From Nitrospirota bacterium (lineage in GTDB: Bacteria > Nitrospirota > Nitrospiria > Nitrospirales > Nitrospiraceae): a stretch of DNA of 54,275 bases. The stretch spans positions 1 through 54,275 of the forward strand of contig JACQQM010000152.1 in NCBI GenBank assembly GCA_016207025.1, given 5' to 3'. The notes under the pieces were generated by a model. That model made no database searches. It worked only from the letters and a program-made list of their open reading frames with translations, and was not told where the DNA came from. Positions 35,625-44,416 of this stretch are shown piece by piece. The position numbers were made by a program, and so were the translations under genes. The stretch's first letter is position 1; each line of letters starts with the position of its first letter.

Positions 35625-35996
35625 TCACGTCGGGTTCTTGCGGGTCAGGCCCGCTTGGACAGCCAGGTCCAGCTTCTTCAGGTCAACCGGCTTGCTCATG
35701 ACATCCACGGCTCCCAACGCGCGCGCCTGCCTCAGCACGTTCTCGTCCCGGGAACCCGTCACCATCAGGGTCTTCCCCGTGAATTTCCTGGTTCGGAGCT
35801 TGCTGAGCACCTCGACACCGTTCATGCCCGGCATGTCGCAATCCAGCACAACCATCTGTGGCGGTTCCTGCTCCACGAGAGCCAACGCCTCTTCACCATT
35901 CCGCGCCGTACGTACACGGTGGCCCCGCAAGCTTAAGAAACGGGAAAAGAGGCGACAGATTTCAGGCTCGTCATCCACAACAAGCACTGTGCTCAT
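35625..35996 (-). CDS. Single-domain CheY-like response regulator inside the dcw cluster
   Basis: 123 residues, receiver domain only. LVVDDEPEICRLF carries the acidic pocket. The phosphoacceptor Asp is in VVLDCDMPGMNG, the switch threonine in LMVTGSRDE and the lysine in VMSKPVDLKKL. No output domain is present. The start overlaps the end of rsmH by four bases, and ftsL follows 70 bases later, so it is cotranscribed with division genes. No kinase adjoins it. A role in coupling division to a phosphorelay is inference from position only. Confidence 0.88.
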   Translation of the reverse strand: MSTVLVVDDEPEICRLFSRFLSLRGHRVRTARNGEEALALVEQEPPQMVVLDCDMPGMNGVEVLSKLRTRKFTGKTLMVTGSRDENVLRQARALGAVDVMSKPVDLKKLDLAVQAGLTRKNPT

Positions 35997-36967
35997 AGTG
36001 ACCTCCGTGTGGGTAGGCGCTCGGCGACCCGCAGCTTGGCGCTGCGAGCGCGGGGGTTTTCACCTCGTTCCTTCTCAGAGGGAACCTGGGGTTTTTTAGT
36101 CAACGCCATCAGGCAGGGAGTGGGACCTTGCGACAACGCACGAATGGTCTGCTTGACGATGCGGTCCTCAAGGGAATGAAACGAGATGACGCACAGCCGC
36201 CCTCTGGGAGCCAACGCATCGGCCGCATCGCGAAGCGAGCCATCCAGCAGCTCAAGCTCGCGGTTGACGGCGATCCGTAAGGCTTGGAACGTGCGCGTTG
36301 CGTAATGAATGCGCCCGTGGCGGTAGGAGGTCGGCACCGCGCCCCGGATCACCGACACGAGCTCGAACGTGGTCCGCAACGGCTGCCGCTCGCGCGCCCG
36401 CACCACCGCGCGGGCAATCCGACGCGAATAGCGTTCTTCGCCATACCGGTAAATCCGATTCGCCAGCTCCGTTTCGGGGAGCCGGTCGAGGAGATCGGCG
36501 GCAGTCGGGCCACTGTCCTGGTCCATGCGCATATCCAGCGGGCCATCGGCGAGGAAGCTGAACCCTCGCTCGGGCCGATCCAGTTGAGCCGACGACACCC
36601 CCAGGTCAAAGATCACGCCGTCAACCTCCGAGAGCCCTACCGATTTGAGATGCCGCGTCAGTTCGCAAAAGTTTCCTCTGATCAGATGGATCCGACCGGC
36701 GAACCGCTTGAGATTTTCCTGAGCCGCGCGGATCGCCTCTTCGTCTTGATCTATGCCGATAAGAATGCCATCCGGCACGCTCAGCTCCAGTATTCGGGCG
36801 GCATGTCCTCCCTGCCCAAGTGTGCAGTCGAGGTAGCGACCGCCAGGGCGACAGGCCAGCCACGACCCCATTTCATCAACAAGCACGGGGATATGCTTGT
36901 TTTCTCTGGTATTTTCAACAACTTCACTAGAAACCACTTTTTCCCACTTTTTGGGAGAAGTATACAT
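35993..36967 (-). CDS. rsmH: 16S rRNA (cytosine(1402)-N(4))-methyltransferase RsmH
   Basis: Up to 324 residues. HIPVLVDEM begins the conserved region. YLDCTLGQGGHAARIL is the SAM-binding motif, followed by GVSSAQLDRPERGFSF, RTFQALRIAVNRELE and VISFHSLEDRIVKQ. It methylates the ribosomal P site and is normally the first or second dcw gene. The ATG at 36967 overlaps the -10 element of a strong promoter, so the real start is probably downstream, for example GTG at 36937, preceded by GTGGGA. That loses only ten non-conserved residues. No mraZ gene precedes it. Confidence 0.94.
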   Translation of the reverse strand: MYTSPKKWEKVVSSEVVENTRENKHIPVLVDEMGSWLACRPGGRYLDCTLGQGGHAARILELSVPDGILIGIDQDEEAIRAAQENLKRFAGRIHLIRGNFCELTRHLKSVGLSEVDGVIFDLGVSSAQLDRPERGFSFLADGPLDMRMDQDSGPTAADLLDRLPETELANRIYRYGEERYSRRIARAVVRARERQPLRTTFELVSVIRGAVPTSYRHGRIHYATRTFQALRIAVNRELELLDGSLRDAADALAPRGRLCVISFHSLEDRIVKQTIRALSQGPTPCLMALTKKPQVPSEKERGENPRARSAKLRVAERLPTRRSL

Positions 36968-36986
36968 GCTGAGAGGCTCTTGTCAA
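36959..36986 (-). promoter_or_regulatory. Near-consensus sigma-70 promoter of the dcw cluster
   Basis: On the minus strand TTGACA (36986-36981), a 16-base spacer and TATACT (36964-36959). Just downstream are three AGTG words exactly 10 bases apart (complement at 36925, 36935, 36945), the first within AAGTGGGAAAAAGTGG. Regular TGGG-type repeats before rsmH are the binding mode of MraZ in other bacteria; MraZ itself is not encoded here. Confidence 0.7.
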
Positions 36987-36987
36987 C

Positions 36988-37270
36988 TAAAATCTTTTGT
37001 TCTTAACAAGATAGGAGATTTTGTCAGTTCTTTGTAACAGACGGGCTTTGGTTTTACAACTTGGGGCCCCTCGTCCAGCCGTGGGAAGCAGGGCGTAGGT
37101 ATCAGCGAAAATTCGCTGTGATCGGTGATCCGCCAGATCAGCCAACGCAGGGGTTATGATCGGGTGGACGAAGACTCTGAACGGAAGGAACGAGAGGTTC
37201 GTATTGAAAATCATGTTCGCGACCCCGCCCATCAGGGACGTCGCGTATTACAGGAAACCGGCCTGTGTCG
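36988..37270. other. Intergenic region upstream of the dcw cluster
   Basis: About 280 bases between the asnS stop and the dcw promoter. The left part is GC-rich and has no protein-like frame. The right part near the promoter is AT-rich and contains the palindrome CTTGTTAAGAACAAG just upstream of the -35 element, a possible regulator site. No tRNA or other RNA was recognised. Confidence 0.45.
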
Positions 37271-38563
37271 TTATGGATAGAGTTTGTAGAGCATCCGAGG
37301 AAACGGAATGGCCTCCCGGACATGGTCCAGCCCGCAGATCCAGGCGACAACCCGTTCGATCCCCATCCCGAAGCCGGCGTGAGGCACAGACCCGTACCGG
37401 CGCAGGTCGAGATACCACCGGAACGCTTCTTCGGGTAACTTGTGGTCTCGAATCCGAGCCACCAACTTGTCAAACTCGTGAATGCGCTGCCCGCCGCCGA
37501 TGATCTCGCCATAGCCTTCGGGAGCCAGGACATCCATGCACAAGGCCAGGTCGGGACGCACCGGATCGTTCTGCATGTAGAACGCCTTGATCGCCGTGGG
37601 ATACCGATGCACGATGACGGGCCGATCGAACTCGCTGGAGAGCAGCGTTTCTTCATCGCCGCCGAAGTCATCTCCTAGTTGAATCGGATTCCCCTTCTTC
37701 TGAAGCAACGAAACCGCCTCCTCGTACGTGATGCGCGGGAAGGGAGCGATGATGCGTTCCAGCTTGGCGGTGTCGCGCTCGAGCACCGCAAGCTCCGCCT
37801 TGCGCGTGCCGAGCACCCGTTGGACGATGTAGCTGAGAAACGATTCGGCCAGATCCATCATGTCAGGCAACTCGGCAAACGCGACTTCCGGCTCCACCAT
37901 CCAGAACTCCATCAAGTGGCGGCGCGTCTTTGACTTTTCGGCCCGGAATGTCGGTCCGAAACAATACACCTTGCCGAACGCAGCGGCCGTGGCCTCGCTG
38001 TACAGTTGGCCGCTCTGGGTCAGATAGGCTTTTTCATCGAAGTAGTCCGTCTGAAATAGCGTGGTGGTGCCTTCGCATGCATTGGGCGTGAAGATGGGCG
38101 CATCCACGAGAATGAAGCCCCGCTCGTCAAAGAAGTTTCGACAGGCCCGGATGATCTCGTGCCGAATCCGCAAGATTGCGTGCTGGCGGCTGGATCGAAG
38201 CCACAGGTGCCGCTGTTCCATCAAGAATCCGACCCCGTGCTCCTTCGGCTGAATGGGGAACGGTTCGGCAATCTGCACCGGTTCGATGCGCGCGACGTCC
38301 AATTCGTAGCCGCCCTGCGCGCGCGCATCTTGTCTCAGCGTGCCGGTCAGGACCAAGGAGGATTCCTGGGTCAACGCGGCCGACTGGGCAAACTGTTCCT
38401 CCCCCACTGTGCCCTTGCTCACCACGGCCTGGAGCTCACCGGTGCCGTCCCGCACAACCAAAAAATGAATCTTGCCGCTGGAGCGACAGTGCCGAAGCCA
38501 CCCTCGGATCGTCACCTCTTGTCCGATGTAGCGGGAAGCCTCTTCGATGTAAACAATTGGCAT
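37271..38563 (-). CDS. asnS: Asparaginyl-tRNA synthetase
   Basis: 430 residues, class IIb. The N-terminal OB-fold anticodon domain ([20 protein letters not shown]) is followed by motif 2 ([21 protein letters not shown]) and motif 3 ([20 protein letters not shown]). The specificity pattern (motif 2 [15 protein letters not shown] near the end) is that of AsnRS rather than AspRS. AGGAGACA precedes the ATG. It charges tRNA-Asn directly, so the organism need not rely solely on the Asp-tRNA amidotransferase route. Confidence 0.95.
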   Translation of the reverse strand: MPIVYIEEASRYIGQEVTIRGWLRHCRSSGKIHFLVVRDGTGELQAVVSKGTVGEEQFAQSAALTQESSLVLTGTLRQDARAQGGYELDVARIEPVQIAEPFPIQPKEHGVGFLMEQRHLWLRSSRQHAILRIRHEIIRACRNFFDERGFILVDAPIFTPNACEGTTTLFQTDYFDEKAYLTQSGQLYSEATAAAFGKVYCFGPTFRAEKSKTRRHLMEFWMVEPEVAFAELPDMMDLAESFLSYIVQRVLGTRKAELAVLERDTAKLERIIAPFPRITYEEAVSLLQKKGNPIQLGDDFGGDEETLLSSEFDRPVIVHRYPTAIKAFYMQNDPVRPDLALCMDVLAPEGYGEIIGGGQRIHEFDKLVARIRDHKLPEEAFRWYLDLRRYGSVPHAGFGMGIERVVAWICGLDHVREAIPFPRMLYKLYP

Positions 38564-38689
38564 TACTTGTCTCCTGCGCCGACTGGCGTTGGGATCGTCT
38601 TGGAGCCTATCCGATTCTATTCGGCCATTTCAAGCGCAGTTCCGCCCGTTCCTTTGACATTCCACTGGTGGGGGAGCACAATATGGAGC

Positions 38690-39667
38690 ATGGATACACC
38701 TAAGAATATCGTAACAGCGCTGCTGCCGCTCGCATCGGGAGTCATGTTGTTTACAGCCAGTGTGGACACACCAGAGATATTGGCGGCACCGCCAATTTAC
38801 TGGTGCCCAAATAAATCTGCCGACCAGCAGTATTCTCTTACGCCAGGCGTTGACTGTACCCCCTTTGTCGACCGGGAAGAGGAGAAGCAGAAAGCTGAGA
38901 GAAGAAAGAGAGAGAACAAGCCAAGTCCGGTGATTAAACTTGAGTCTATTCAGACCGAGGCGTCCGGTTTCCTCCAAAAGTATCGGCGGTTTCTTGACTG
39001 CTGCGCGACCGACCCCGACTATCTCGATGAGCTTCAGGAGCTGCAGGATCAGGCTTCCGATCTCCTGAAAGCCATCCAAGAAACCAATATGCTTCACATG
39101 GGAAGCCCTTATTCAGGCAGAACTCAGCGGCAATTTACGATTAGCGAGATCATTCGGTCCATGGCGCAAGCCCGGGATGACCTGCGAAAGCTCAACGCGC
39201 GGCTGAAGCAGGTAGGCGACGCAGTAGACCGGTTGGAGAACCTCGATTTCGAAGCGGCCAGTCGCGAACGTCGCCGGATCGAGCAGGAACAAGAGTCAAT
39301 CGCAAGAGACCTCCGCCCCCGAAGACCTCCAGACTCTCCGCGCACCGGGCAGGAAGTTGAAGACACCACCGTACCCAACCGGATCGGCACGAGGTCAACA
39401 GACACCACGCTCCCGAACGCATTTGGCGAAGATATCGGCACTGTAGCCTCCCCAAACACCGATCAACAGCAGTCTCTTCGCCCGCGCGTTGGAATGGATT
39501 CCGTGGATACCACGATTCCAAGTCGCCCTGGCCCCGCATCCCAAGACACCACCCTGCCCAACAGCTTCGGGTTTGATGTTGGTGTCAAGGAGAACCCTAC
39601 GGGCTCCTCGACAACTCCATCGAGGGTAGGACCCTCCATCGGCGACTCAAGCCTCAACAAACGCTAA
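38690..39667 (+). CDS. Secreted protein with coiled coil and DTTLPN repeats, unknown function
   Basis: 325 residues from the ATG at 38690; the frame extends upstream only as antisense of asnS. An N-terminal hydrophobic segment (IVTALLPLASGVMLFTASV) is likely a signal peptide. A charged stretch (EEEKQKAERRKREN) and helical, coiled-coil-prone region follow (about 75-215). The C-terminal third is low complexity and contains two copies of a unit with DTT-x-P-x-R-x-G and then DTTLPN-x-FG-x-D-x-G. I do not recognise a family. A ribosome site GGGGGAG is better spaced for a 6-codon ORF (MEHGYT) at 38683 that overlaps the start. Confidence 0.7.
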   Translation: MDTPKNIVTALLPLASGVMLFTASVDTPEILAAPPIYWCPNKSADQQYSLTPGVDCTPFVDREEEKQKAERRKRENKPSPVIKLESIQTEASGFLQKYRRFLDCCATDPDYLDELQELQDQASDLLKAIQETNMLHMGSPYSGRTQRQFTISEIIRSMAQARDDLRKLNARLKQVGDAVDRLENLDFEAASRERRRIEQEQESIARDLRPRRPPDSPRTGQEVEDTTVPNRIGTRSTDTTLPNAFGEDIGTVASPNTDQQQSLRPRVGMDSVDTTIPSRPGPASQDTTLPNSFGFDVGVKENPTGSSTTPSRVGPSIGDSSLNKR

Positions 39668-39670
39668 CAA

Positions 39671-40702
39671 CTAGCTCACGGGCCGCACCGGCGGCATCGA
39701 GACCCAGGTTTCGCCCCCGTCCCGGCTGCGATACAGGCCGCTGCCGTTCGTGCCCACGTAGAAGGTCTTCGGATCGGTCGGGCTCTGAGCGAGCGAGCGA
39801 ATATTCAGGCTGGCCAGCCCCTTGTTGATCGCCCTCCACATCGTTCCCCCGTCCTCGCTCTTGTGCACCCCTTCCCGGCTGGCCACGTAGAGCACGCCGG
39901 GGGCGGCTCGGTCGAGCACCATGGCGCTGATCATCTGATCGGGCAGGAACTGGGCAATGCGGGTCCAGGACTTCGCCCCATCGGTGGTCTTGTAGAGCCC
40001 GCTCAGCGTGGCCGCGTAGACCGTATCGGGCGCAAAGGGATCGACCAGCGTCACGGTCACGCCCAGGGCGCGCGAAGACTTCAGCAGCGTAGGGTCCACG
40101 AGCCCGTTGTTCACTTTCTCCCACCGCACCGCCCGGTTGAGGCTCTTGTACATGCCCCCGCTGGTGCCCGCGTACATGATCGTGGGCCGCGTGGGGTCGA
40201 GCGCCAGGGCCACGACCATCAGCACCTCCTTCATCCCATCCATCCTCTTCTGCCAGGTCTCTCCGCCGTTCTGTGACTCGAAGATCCCCATCGTGGTGGC
40301 CACGAACAGCCGGCTGGTCTCGAACGGATCGAAGACGAACTGGTTGACCACCGACGTCATGATGGTGCTGTCCAGCCCGACCCGCTGCGAGACCCAGCGG
40401 TGCCCCCCGTCATAGCTTTTATAGACCGCGTCGCCCTTGGTTCCGGCGTAGACCGTGGCGGGATAGACCGGATCAATCGCCATCGAGATGACGCGCGAGT
40501 GACTCATCCCCCTTGAAAGATTCTCCCAGGTCTCGCCTCCATCCCGCGACTTGTAAATATAATCATTCGTGGCGACGTACAGAATATTCGAATTGGTCGG
40601 ATGCAGCGCGATCACGACGATCGCGTCGCTCCGCCCGCAGCCGCACAAAGTCAAGGCCAAGAGGACAAGGGGTACGAAGGAGCGGGATAGGTGGAATAAC
40701 AT
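39671..40702 (-). CDS. BNR/Asp-box beta-propeller lipoprotein
   Basis: 343 residues. The signal peptide ends in a lipobox (LALTLCGC), so the mature protein should be lipid-anchored. Repeated blades have S-x-D-G-G-x-T-W Asp boxes: SRDGGETWENL, SYDGGHRWVS, SQNGGETWQK, TTDGAKSWTR, SEDGGTMWRA, SRDGGETWVS. These belong to the sortilin/YCF48/sialidase-like propellers, which mostly bind proteins or glycans. The ligand is unknown. It converges with the gene at 38690 and leaves only three bases between stops. Confidence 0.85.
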   Translation of the reverse strand: MLFHLSRSFVPLVLLALTLCGCGRSDAIVVIALHPTNSNILYVATNDYIYKSRDGGETWENLSRGMSHSRVISMAIDPVYPATVYAGTKGDAVYKSYDGGHRWVSQRVGLDSTIMTSVVNQFVFDPFETSRLFVATTMGIFESQNGGETWQKRMDGMKEVLMVVALALDPTRPTIMYAGTSGGMYKSLNRAVRWEKVNNGLVDPTLLKSSRALGVTVTLVDPFAPDTVYAATLSGLYKTTDGAKSWTRIAQFLPDQMISAMVLDRAAPGVLYVASREGVHKSEDGGTMWRAINKGLASLNIRSLAQSPTDPKTFYVGTNGSGLYRSRDGGETWVSMPPVRPVS

Positions 40703-40722
40703 GGGGGAGCCAACCGCAAGAA

Positions 40723-41220
40723 TTACCGGTAGTTCGTAAACTGCAGATCGATCCCGAAATCCTTCTGCTTCAGAAACGCGATCACGGCTTGCAACTCGTC
40801 TTTGCCCTTGCTCTGCACGCGAATCTGGTCCCCCTGAATCTGGGCCTGGACCTTGAACTTCGCGTCCCGGATTTCCCTGGTGATGGCCTTGGCCTTGTCG
40901 TCCGCGATGCCGCTCTGGATTGTAAGCACCTGCCGGACCGTCCCGCCCAGCGCCTCCTCGACTTTGCCGTAGGTCAGCGCTTTGAGGGACACATGGCGTT
41001 TGACGAATTTCGCTTTCAGGATCTCCAGGACCGCTTTGAGCTTGTACTCGTCATCGGACAGGACGACCAACTCCTTTTCCTTCTCCTTGAGCGTCAACTC
41101 CGTCTTGGAGTCTTTGAAGTCGAACCGCTGGCGGATTTCCTTCAACGCCTGATCCACCGCGTTCTTGACCTCCTGCATGTTGACCTGCGAGACCACGTCG
41201 AATGAATTCAGATCGCCCAT
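40723..41220 (-). CDS. yajQ: YajQ family nucleotide-binding protein
   Basis: 165 residues, two ferredoxin-like domains. MGDLNSFDVVSQVNMQEVKN, ISRRFDFKDS-type (IRQRFDFKDSKTEL), VKRHVSLKALTYGKVEEALG and the end KDFGIDLQFTNYR are family hallmarks. Some members bind cyclic di-GMP and act as co-regulators. It starts at the base next to the cstA stop codon, so cstA and yajQ are probably one transcript. Confidence 0.93.
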   Translation of the reverse strand: MGDLNSFDVVSQVNMQEVKNAVDQALKEIRQRFDFKDSKTELTLKEKEKELVVLSDDEYKLKAVLEILKAKFVKRHVSLKALTYGKVEEALGGTVRQVLTIQSGIADDKAKAITREIRDAKFKVQAQIQGDQIRVQSKGKDELQAVIAFLKQKDFGIDLQFTNYR

Positions 41221-43218
41221 TCAACAACAACCTCCGGTCGGGAGATGAACCCCATCGCTGATCGTCGGACGGGAACCGGCCGCAGACGCCCCGCCCCCGC
41301 TCATCATCACCACCTCGCTGCTCGTGAACGGCCGCCCCTGGATCAAATAGCCGTACCATTGCCGGGTGCTGTCCACCAGCACGACGACCGCCAGGAGCGC
41401 GACCACCCCGACCAGCGCCGCGTCCAAATACAGCGCGAAGGCCTGGCCCTCGTCTCTGACGCCGGCCGCCATGCCGACAAACAACCCGAACATTTCATAC
41501 GACCCGGTCAGGGTGATCGCGCCGACGAACACCATCGGGACCGTCGTGATCCAGAGGAACTGCGATTTCCGCATCTTGATCAGCACCGTCGTGCCGATGC
41601 AGAGCGCCAAGGTGCCCAACAATTGATTGGCGGCGCCGAACATGGGCCAGATGGTCGAGATGCTGCCGGTGCCGATCAGGTAGCCCCACCCGCCCACCAC
41701 CGCGGCGCTGCTGAGGAGGGCGCCCGGCCACCAGTTGATCCGCTGCAGAGGCGCGTAGAACCGGCCTCCCATTTCCTGGACGAGATAGCGCGCGACGCGC
41801 GTGCCGGCATCAATCGTCGTGAGGATGAACAGCGCCTCAAACAGCAACGCAAACTGGTACCAATAGGACATCAGGCCGCTCATACCGGGAAGTCCTGCGA
41901 AAATGGAGGCCATCCCGACCGCCAGGGAGACCGCGCCGCCCGGGCGGCCAGAAATGTCGACCTCGACCAGCCGCGAGAGTTCCTGGACCCTAGACACCGG
42001 AAATCCCATGTCTGCGAGCGAGTCCGATGAAAGCATTGTGTTGATCGCCAGATAATCGCCCGGCACAAGGACCGATGCCGCGATCAACGCCATGACGCCC
42101 ACAACGCTCTCCAGCAACATGGCGCCATAGCCTATGATTGCGTGCGACTCGCGCGCGATCATCTTGGGAGTGGTGCCGGAGGAGACCAGCGAATGAAAAC
42201 CGGAGATCGCCCCACACGCGATCGTGATGAAGACGAACGGAAAGAGCGTACCGGGAATAATCGGCCCGCCCCCATGAATGAACCCGGTCACTCTTGGCAT
42301 CTCAATCGGAGGGGCCAGCAGGATCACGCCAATCGCCAGCAGCGCGACCACACCCACCTTCATGAAGGTGGAGAGGTAGTCTCGCGGGATCAGCAGCATC
42401 CAGGCCGGAAGGACAGATGCCAGAAAGCCGTAGCCCGCCAGCAGCCATACTAGCGTCGATCGATCGATTTCAAACCAACTGGCAAGATCAGACTGGGCCA
42501 CCATCCGTCCTGCGGCCACCGCCACGATCAACAGGGTCACGCCCAGCGCCGAGACTTCCCCGACCCGTCCGGGGCGGAATTTCTGCAGGTAAAACCCCAT
42601 CAGGAACCCGATGGGGATGGTCATGACAATGGTGAAGGTCCCCCAGGCGTTCCGATAGAGTGCATTCACCACCGCCAGCCCTAAGCCGGCCAGCGCGACG
42701 ACCACGATGAACAGAACCGCGACGGCCGTCGCGGTCCCCGTGATGGTCCCGAGCTCATCCCGCGCGATTTCCGGTAACGACCGGCCGTTCCGCCGCAGCG
42801 ACGCCACCAGGATGATAAAGTCCTGCACCGCGCCGGCCAGCACCGCCCCGATCACCAGCCACAGGAAGCCAGGCAGAAAACCGAACTGCGCCGCGAGCAC
42901 CGGTCCCAACAGCGGACCCGCCCCAGCAATTGCCGCGAAATGGTGCCCGAACAGCACATACTTGTTCGCCGGGTAAAAATTCCTCTCGTCGTACAGCCGG
43001 TGAGCGGGTGTCACGCGCTGGTCGTTCAGCTCCATCACCCGCCTGGCCAGAAACCGGCCATAGAAGCGCAGCGCGAGGACGTAGAAGCAGGCAGCGGCCA
43101 CCACCAACCATAAGCCGTTCACTTTCTCAACAGGATTGAACAGGCCCGTGACGAACCCGAACGCCACGGCACACAAGGCCGCCACCAAGGCCCACACAAT
43201 CAGCATCACACCCTTCAT
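41221..43218 (-). CDS. cstA: Carbon starvation protein CstA-type peptide/pyruvate transporter
   Basis: 665 residues with about 16 membrane segments. The CstA N-terminal pattern (RFYGRFLARRVMELND, TPAHRLYDERNFYPANKYV, LFGHHFAAIAGAGPL LGP) is complete. The middle keeps CGAISGFHSLVSSGTTPKM. The C-terminal part holds the second CstA domain. Family members import peptides (CstA) or pyruvate (BtsT). Upstream lies a 91-base gap and the lipoprotein gene at 43310; downstream it abuts yajQ. Confidence 0.94.
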   Translation of the reverse strand: MKGVMLIVWALVAALCAVAFGFVTGLFNPVEKVNGLWLVVAAACFYVLALRFYGRFLARRVMELNDQRVTPAHRLYDERNFYPANKYVLFGHHFAAIAGAGPLLGPVLAAQFGFLPGFLWLVIGAVLAGAVQDFIILVASLRRNGRSLPEIARDELGTITGTATAVAVLFIVVVALAGLGLAVVNALYRNAWGTFTIVMTIPIGFLMGFYLQKFRPGRVGEVSALGVTLLIVAVAAGRMVAQSDLASWFEIDRSTLVWLLAGYGFLASVLPAWMLLIPRDYLSTFMKVGVVALLAIGVILLAPPIEMPRVTGFIHGGGPIIPGTLFPFVFITIACGAISGFHSLVSSGTTPKMIARESHAIIGYGAMLLESVVGVMALIAASVLVPGDYLAINTMLSSDSLADMGFPVSRVQELSRLVEVDISGRPGGAVSLAVGMASIFAGLPGMSGLMSYWYQFALLFEALFILTTIDAGTRVARYLVQEMGGRFYAPLQRINWWPGALLSSAAVVGGWGYLIGTGSISTIWPMFGAANQLLGTLALCIGTTVLIKMRKSQFLWITTVPMVFVGAITLTGSYEMFGLFVGMAAGVRDEGQAFALYLDAALVGVVALLAVVVLVDSTRQWYGYLIQGRPFTSSEVVMMSGGGASAAGSRPTISDGVHLPTGGCC

Positions 43219-43309
43219 GCAGCGTATCCTAACAAGGACCTGCTACTCTGTAAATGATCGATACGGAAGGGAGGGAGCGGCAGACTACTTCTCTCGACCC
43301 CAATTCGCT

Positions 43310-44404
43310 TTATGGCTTCTCCGTTCCAGACTCCTCTGATGGCTCAGCAGCTTCCGCTGGCTCTTGGACTGTCTTAGCGCCAAAACCAGCAACGCCGGGC
43401 CCGACCGGCAGAGGCCGCAGCGCGCGCATTGCACTTAACTCCGTGGCCTTGGTCACAATCTCCATCGCGATCTGCTCCTTCGTGGTTGTTCCCCCGGCGA
43501 CCTTGCGTTCCAGCCGCTGCAACGCGGCCGCTTCGGCTGCTGCGACTCTATCAGGTCGCACGATGAGGTCCATCATCAGCCGCACTTCCTGAAACAACGG
43601 CCGCCCCACGGCTTTCTCAACGAGTTTTTCTCCGAGTCCCAGCAGCATCCCCTCCACCACCTTTTCGCCTTCGGAGTCGCCACCACCACCCTTCTTCTCC
43701 CGCTTTCCCTTTCGGCCAGCTTTTTCGCCTCCGATCTCCACGGAGGGAAGCGTGATCCACGGCGTGGCAATCCCATCCAGTCCGCCCGGCAGCATTCTCG
43801 TTGCTTCGCCACCCGCGGCTTTTTTGGCCTCCTGTGCCGTCTCTTTCGCTGCTTGCACGCGGGAGCCTGCCTCCAGGCCGGTCGCCACCTTCCCCGTCAC
43901 GCCGCCGCTCACCTTGATCCGGCCGATCACACCCGCCCCGTTCGCCCAGAACTGCGCGCCGTCCGTCGTTTTCACTAGCGCGAACCGGGCCCGGACTTTC
44001 TTTTCCGTCAACACCCCGGTCAATGTCGTCGAAAAATCGTCCAGCACTCCGTACACCACACCGTCCACGCCGAGGACCCGGCCGACCTGCTGCGGCGTCG
44101 TCATATCCAACTGCGCCCCCAGCGTGATGCCCATTCGATCGCGCAGCAATTGATCCGTGTGCGCGGTCGGCTTCACCGCGTATTGCAACGCCTGCATGCG
44201 CGCGACGAGTTCCTCCCTGATGTAGCCCGGCGCGTCCACGTCGTTGGTGTTGTTGATGATCGGCAGCACAGCCACCGTCTTGATCGGATTGCTCGGATCA
44301 GGCGGCACCGTCGGATACCGCAGGGCCCGGTGCGGCGCGCAGGCGGCGAGCACTGCGGGGAGGATCGCGGCCAAGACGATCGCGCGGAGGGTTCTTGTGC
44401 GCAT
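43310..44404 (-). CDS. Lipoprotein with DUF799/GNA1162-like domain
   Basis: About 364 residues. The signal peptide ends in the lipobox LAACAP, so it is lipid-anchored. Residues 40-150 (KTVAVLPIINNTNDVDAPGY, VLGVDGVVYGVLDDFST) match the GNA1162/DUF799 fold, similar to the TolB N-terminal and CsgG-like domains that build envelope machines. The rest is a low-complexity Lys/Gly/Glu stretch (about 225-245) and a helical C-terminus. It follows the flippase-like gene by nine bases and probably ends the phosphonate operon. Its role there is inference. Confidence 0.75.
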   Translation of the reverse strand: MRTRTLRAIVLAAILPAVLAACAPHRALRYPTVPPDPSNPIKTVAVLPIINNTNDVDAPGYIREELVARMQALQYAVKPTAHTDQLLRDRMGITLGAQLDMTTPQQVGRVLGVDGVVYGVLDDFSTTLTGVLTEKKVRARFALVKTTDGAQFWANGAGVIGRIKVSGGVTGKVATGLEAGSRVQAAKETAQEAKKAAGGEATRMLPGGLDGIATPWITLPSVEIGGEKAGRKGKREKKGGGGDSEGEKVVEGMLLGLGEKLVEKAVGRPLFQEVRLMMDLIVRPDRVAAAEAAALQRLERKVAGGTTTKEQIAMEIVTKATELSAMRALRPLPVGPGVAGFGAKTVQEPAEAAEPSEESGTEKP

Positions 44405-44416
44405 CACCCCGGTCTC

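Noticed and set aside
38159..38689. Upstream extension of the secreted protein frame
   Set aside because: This part is antisense to asnS; the signal-peptide start at 38690 is the sensible one.
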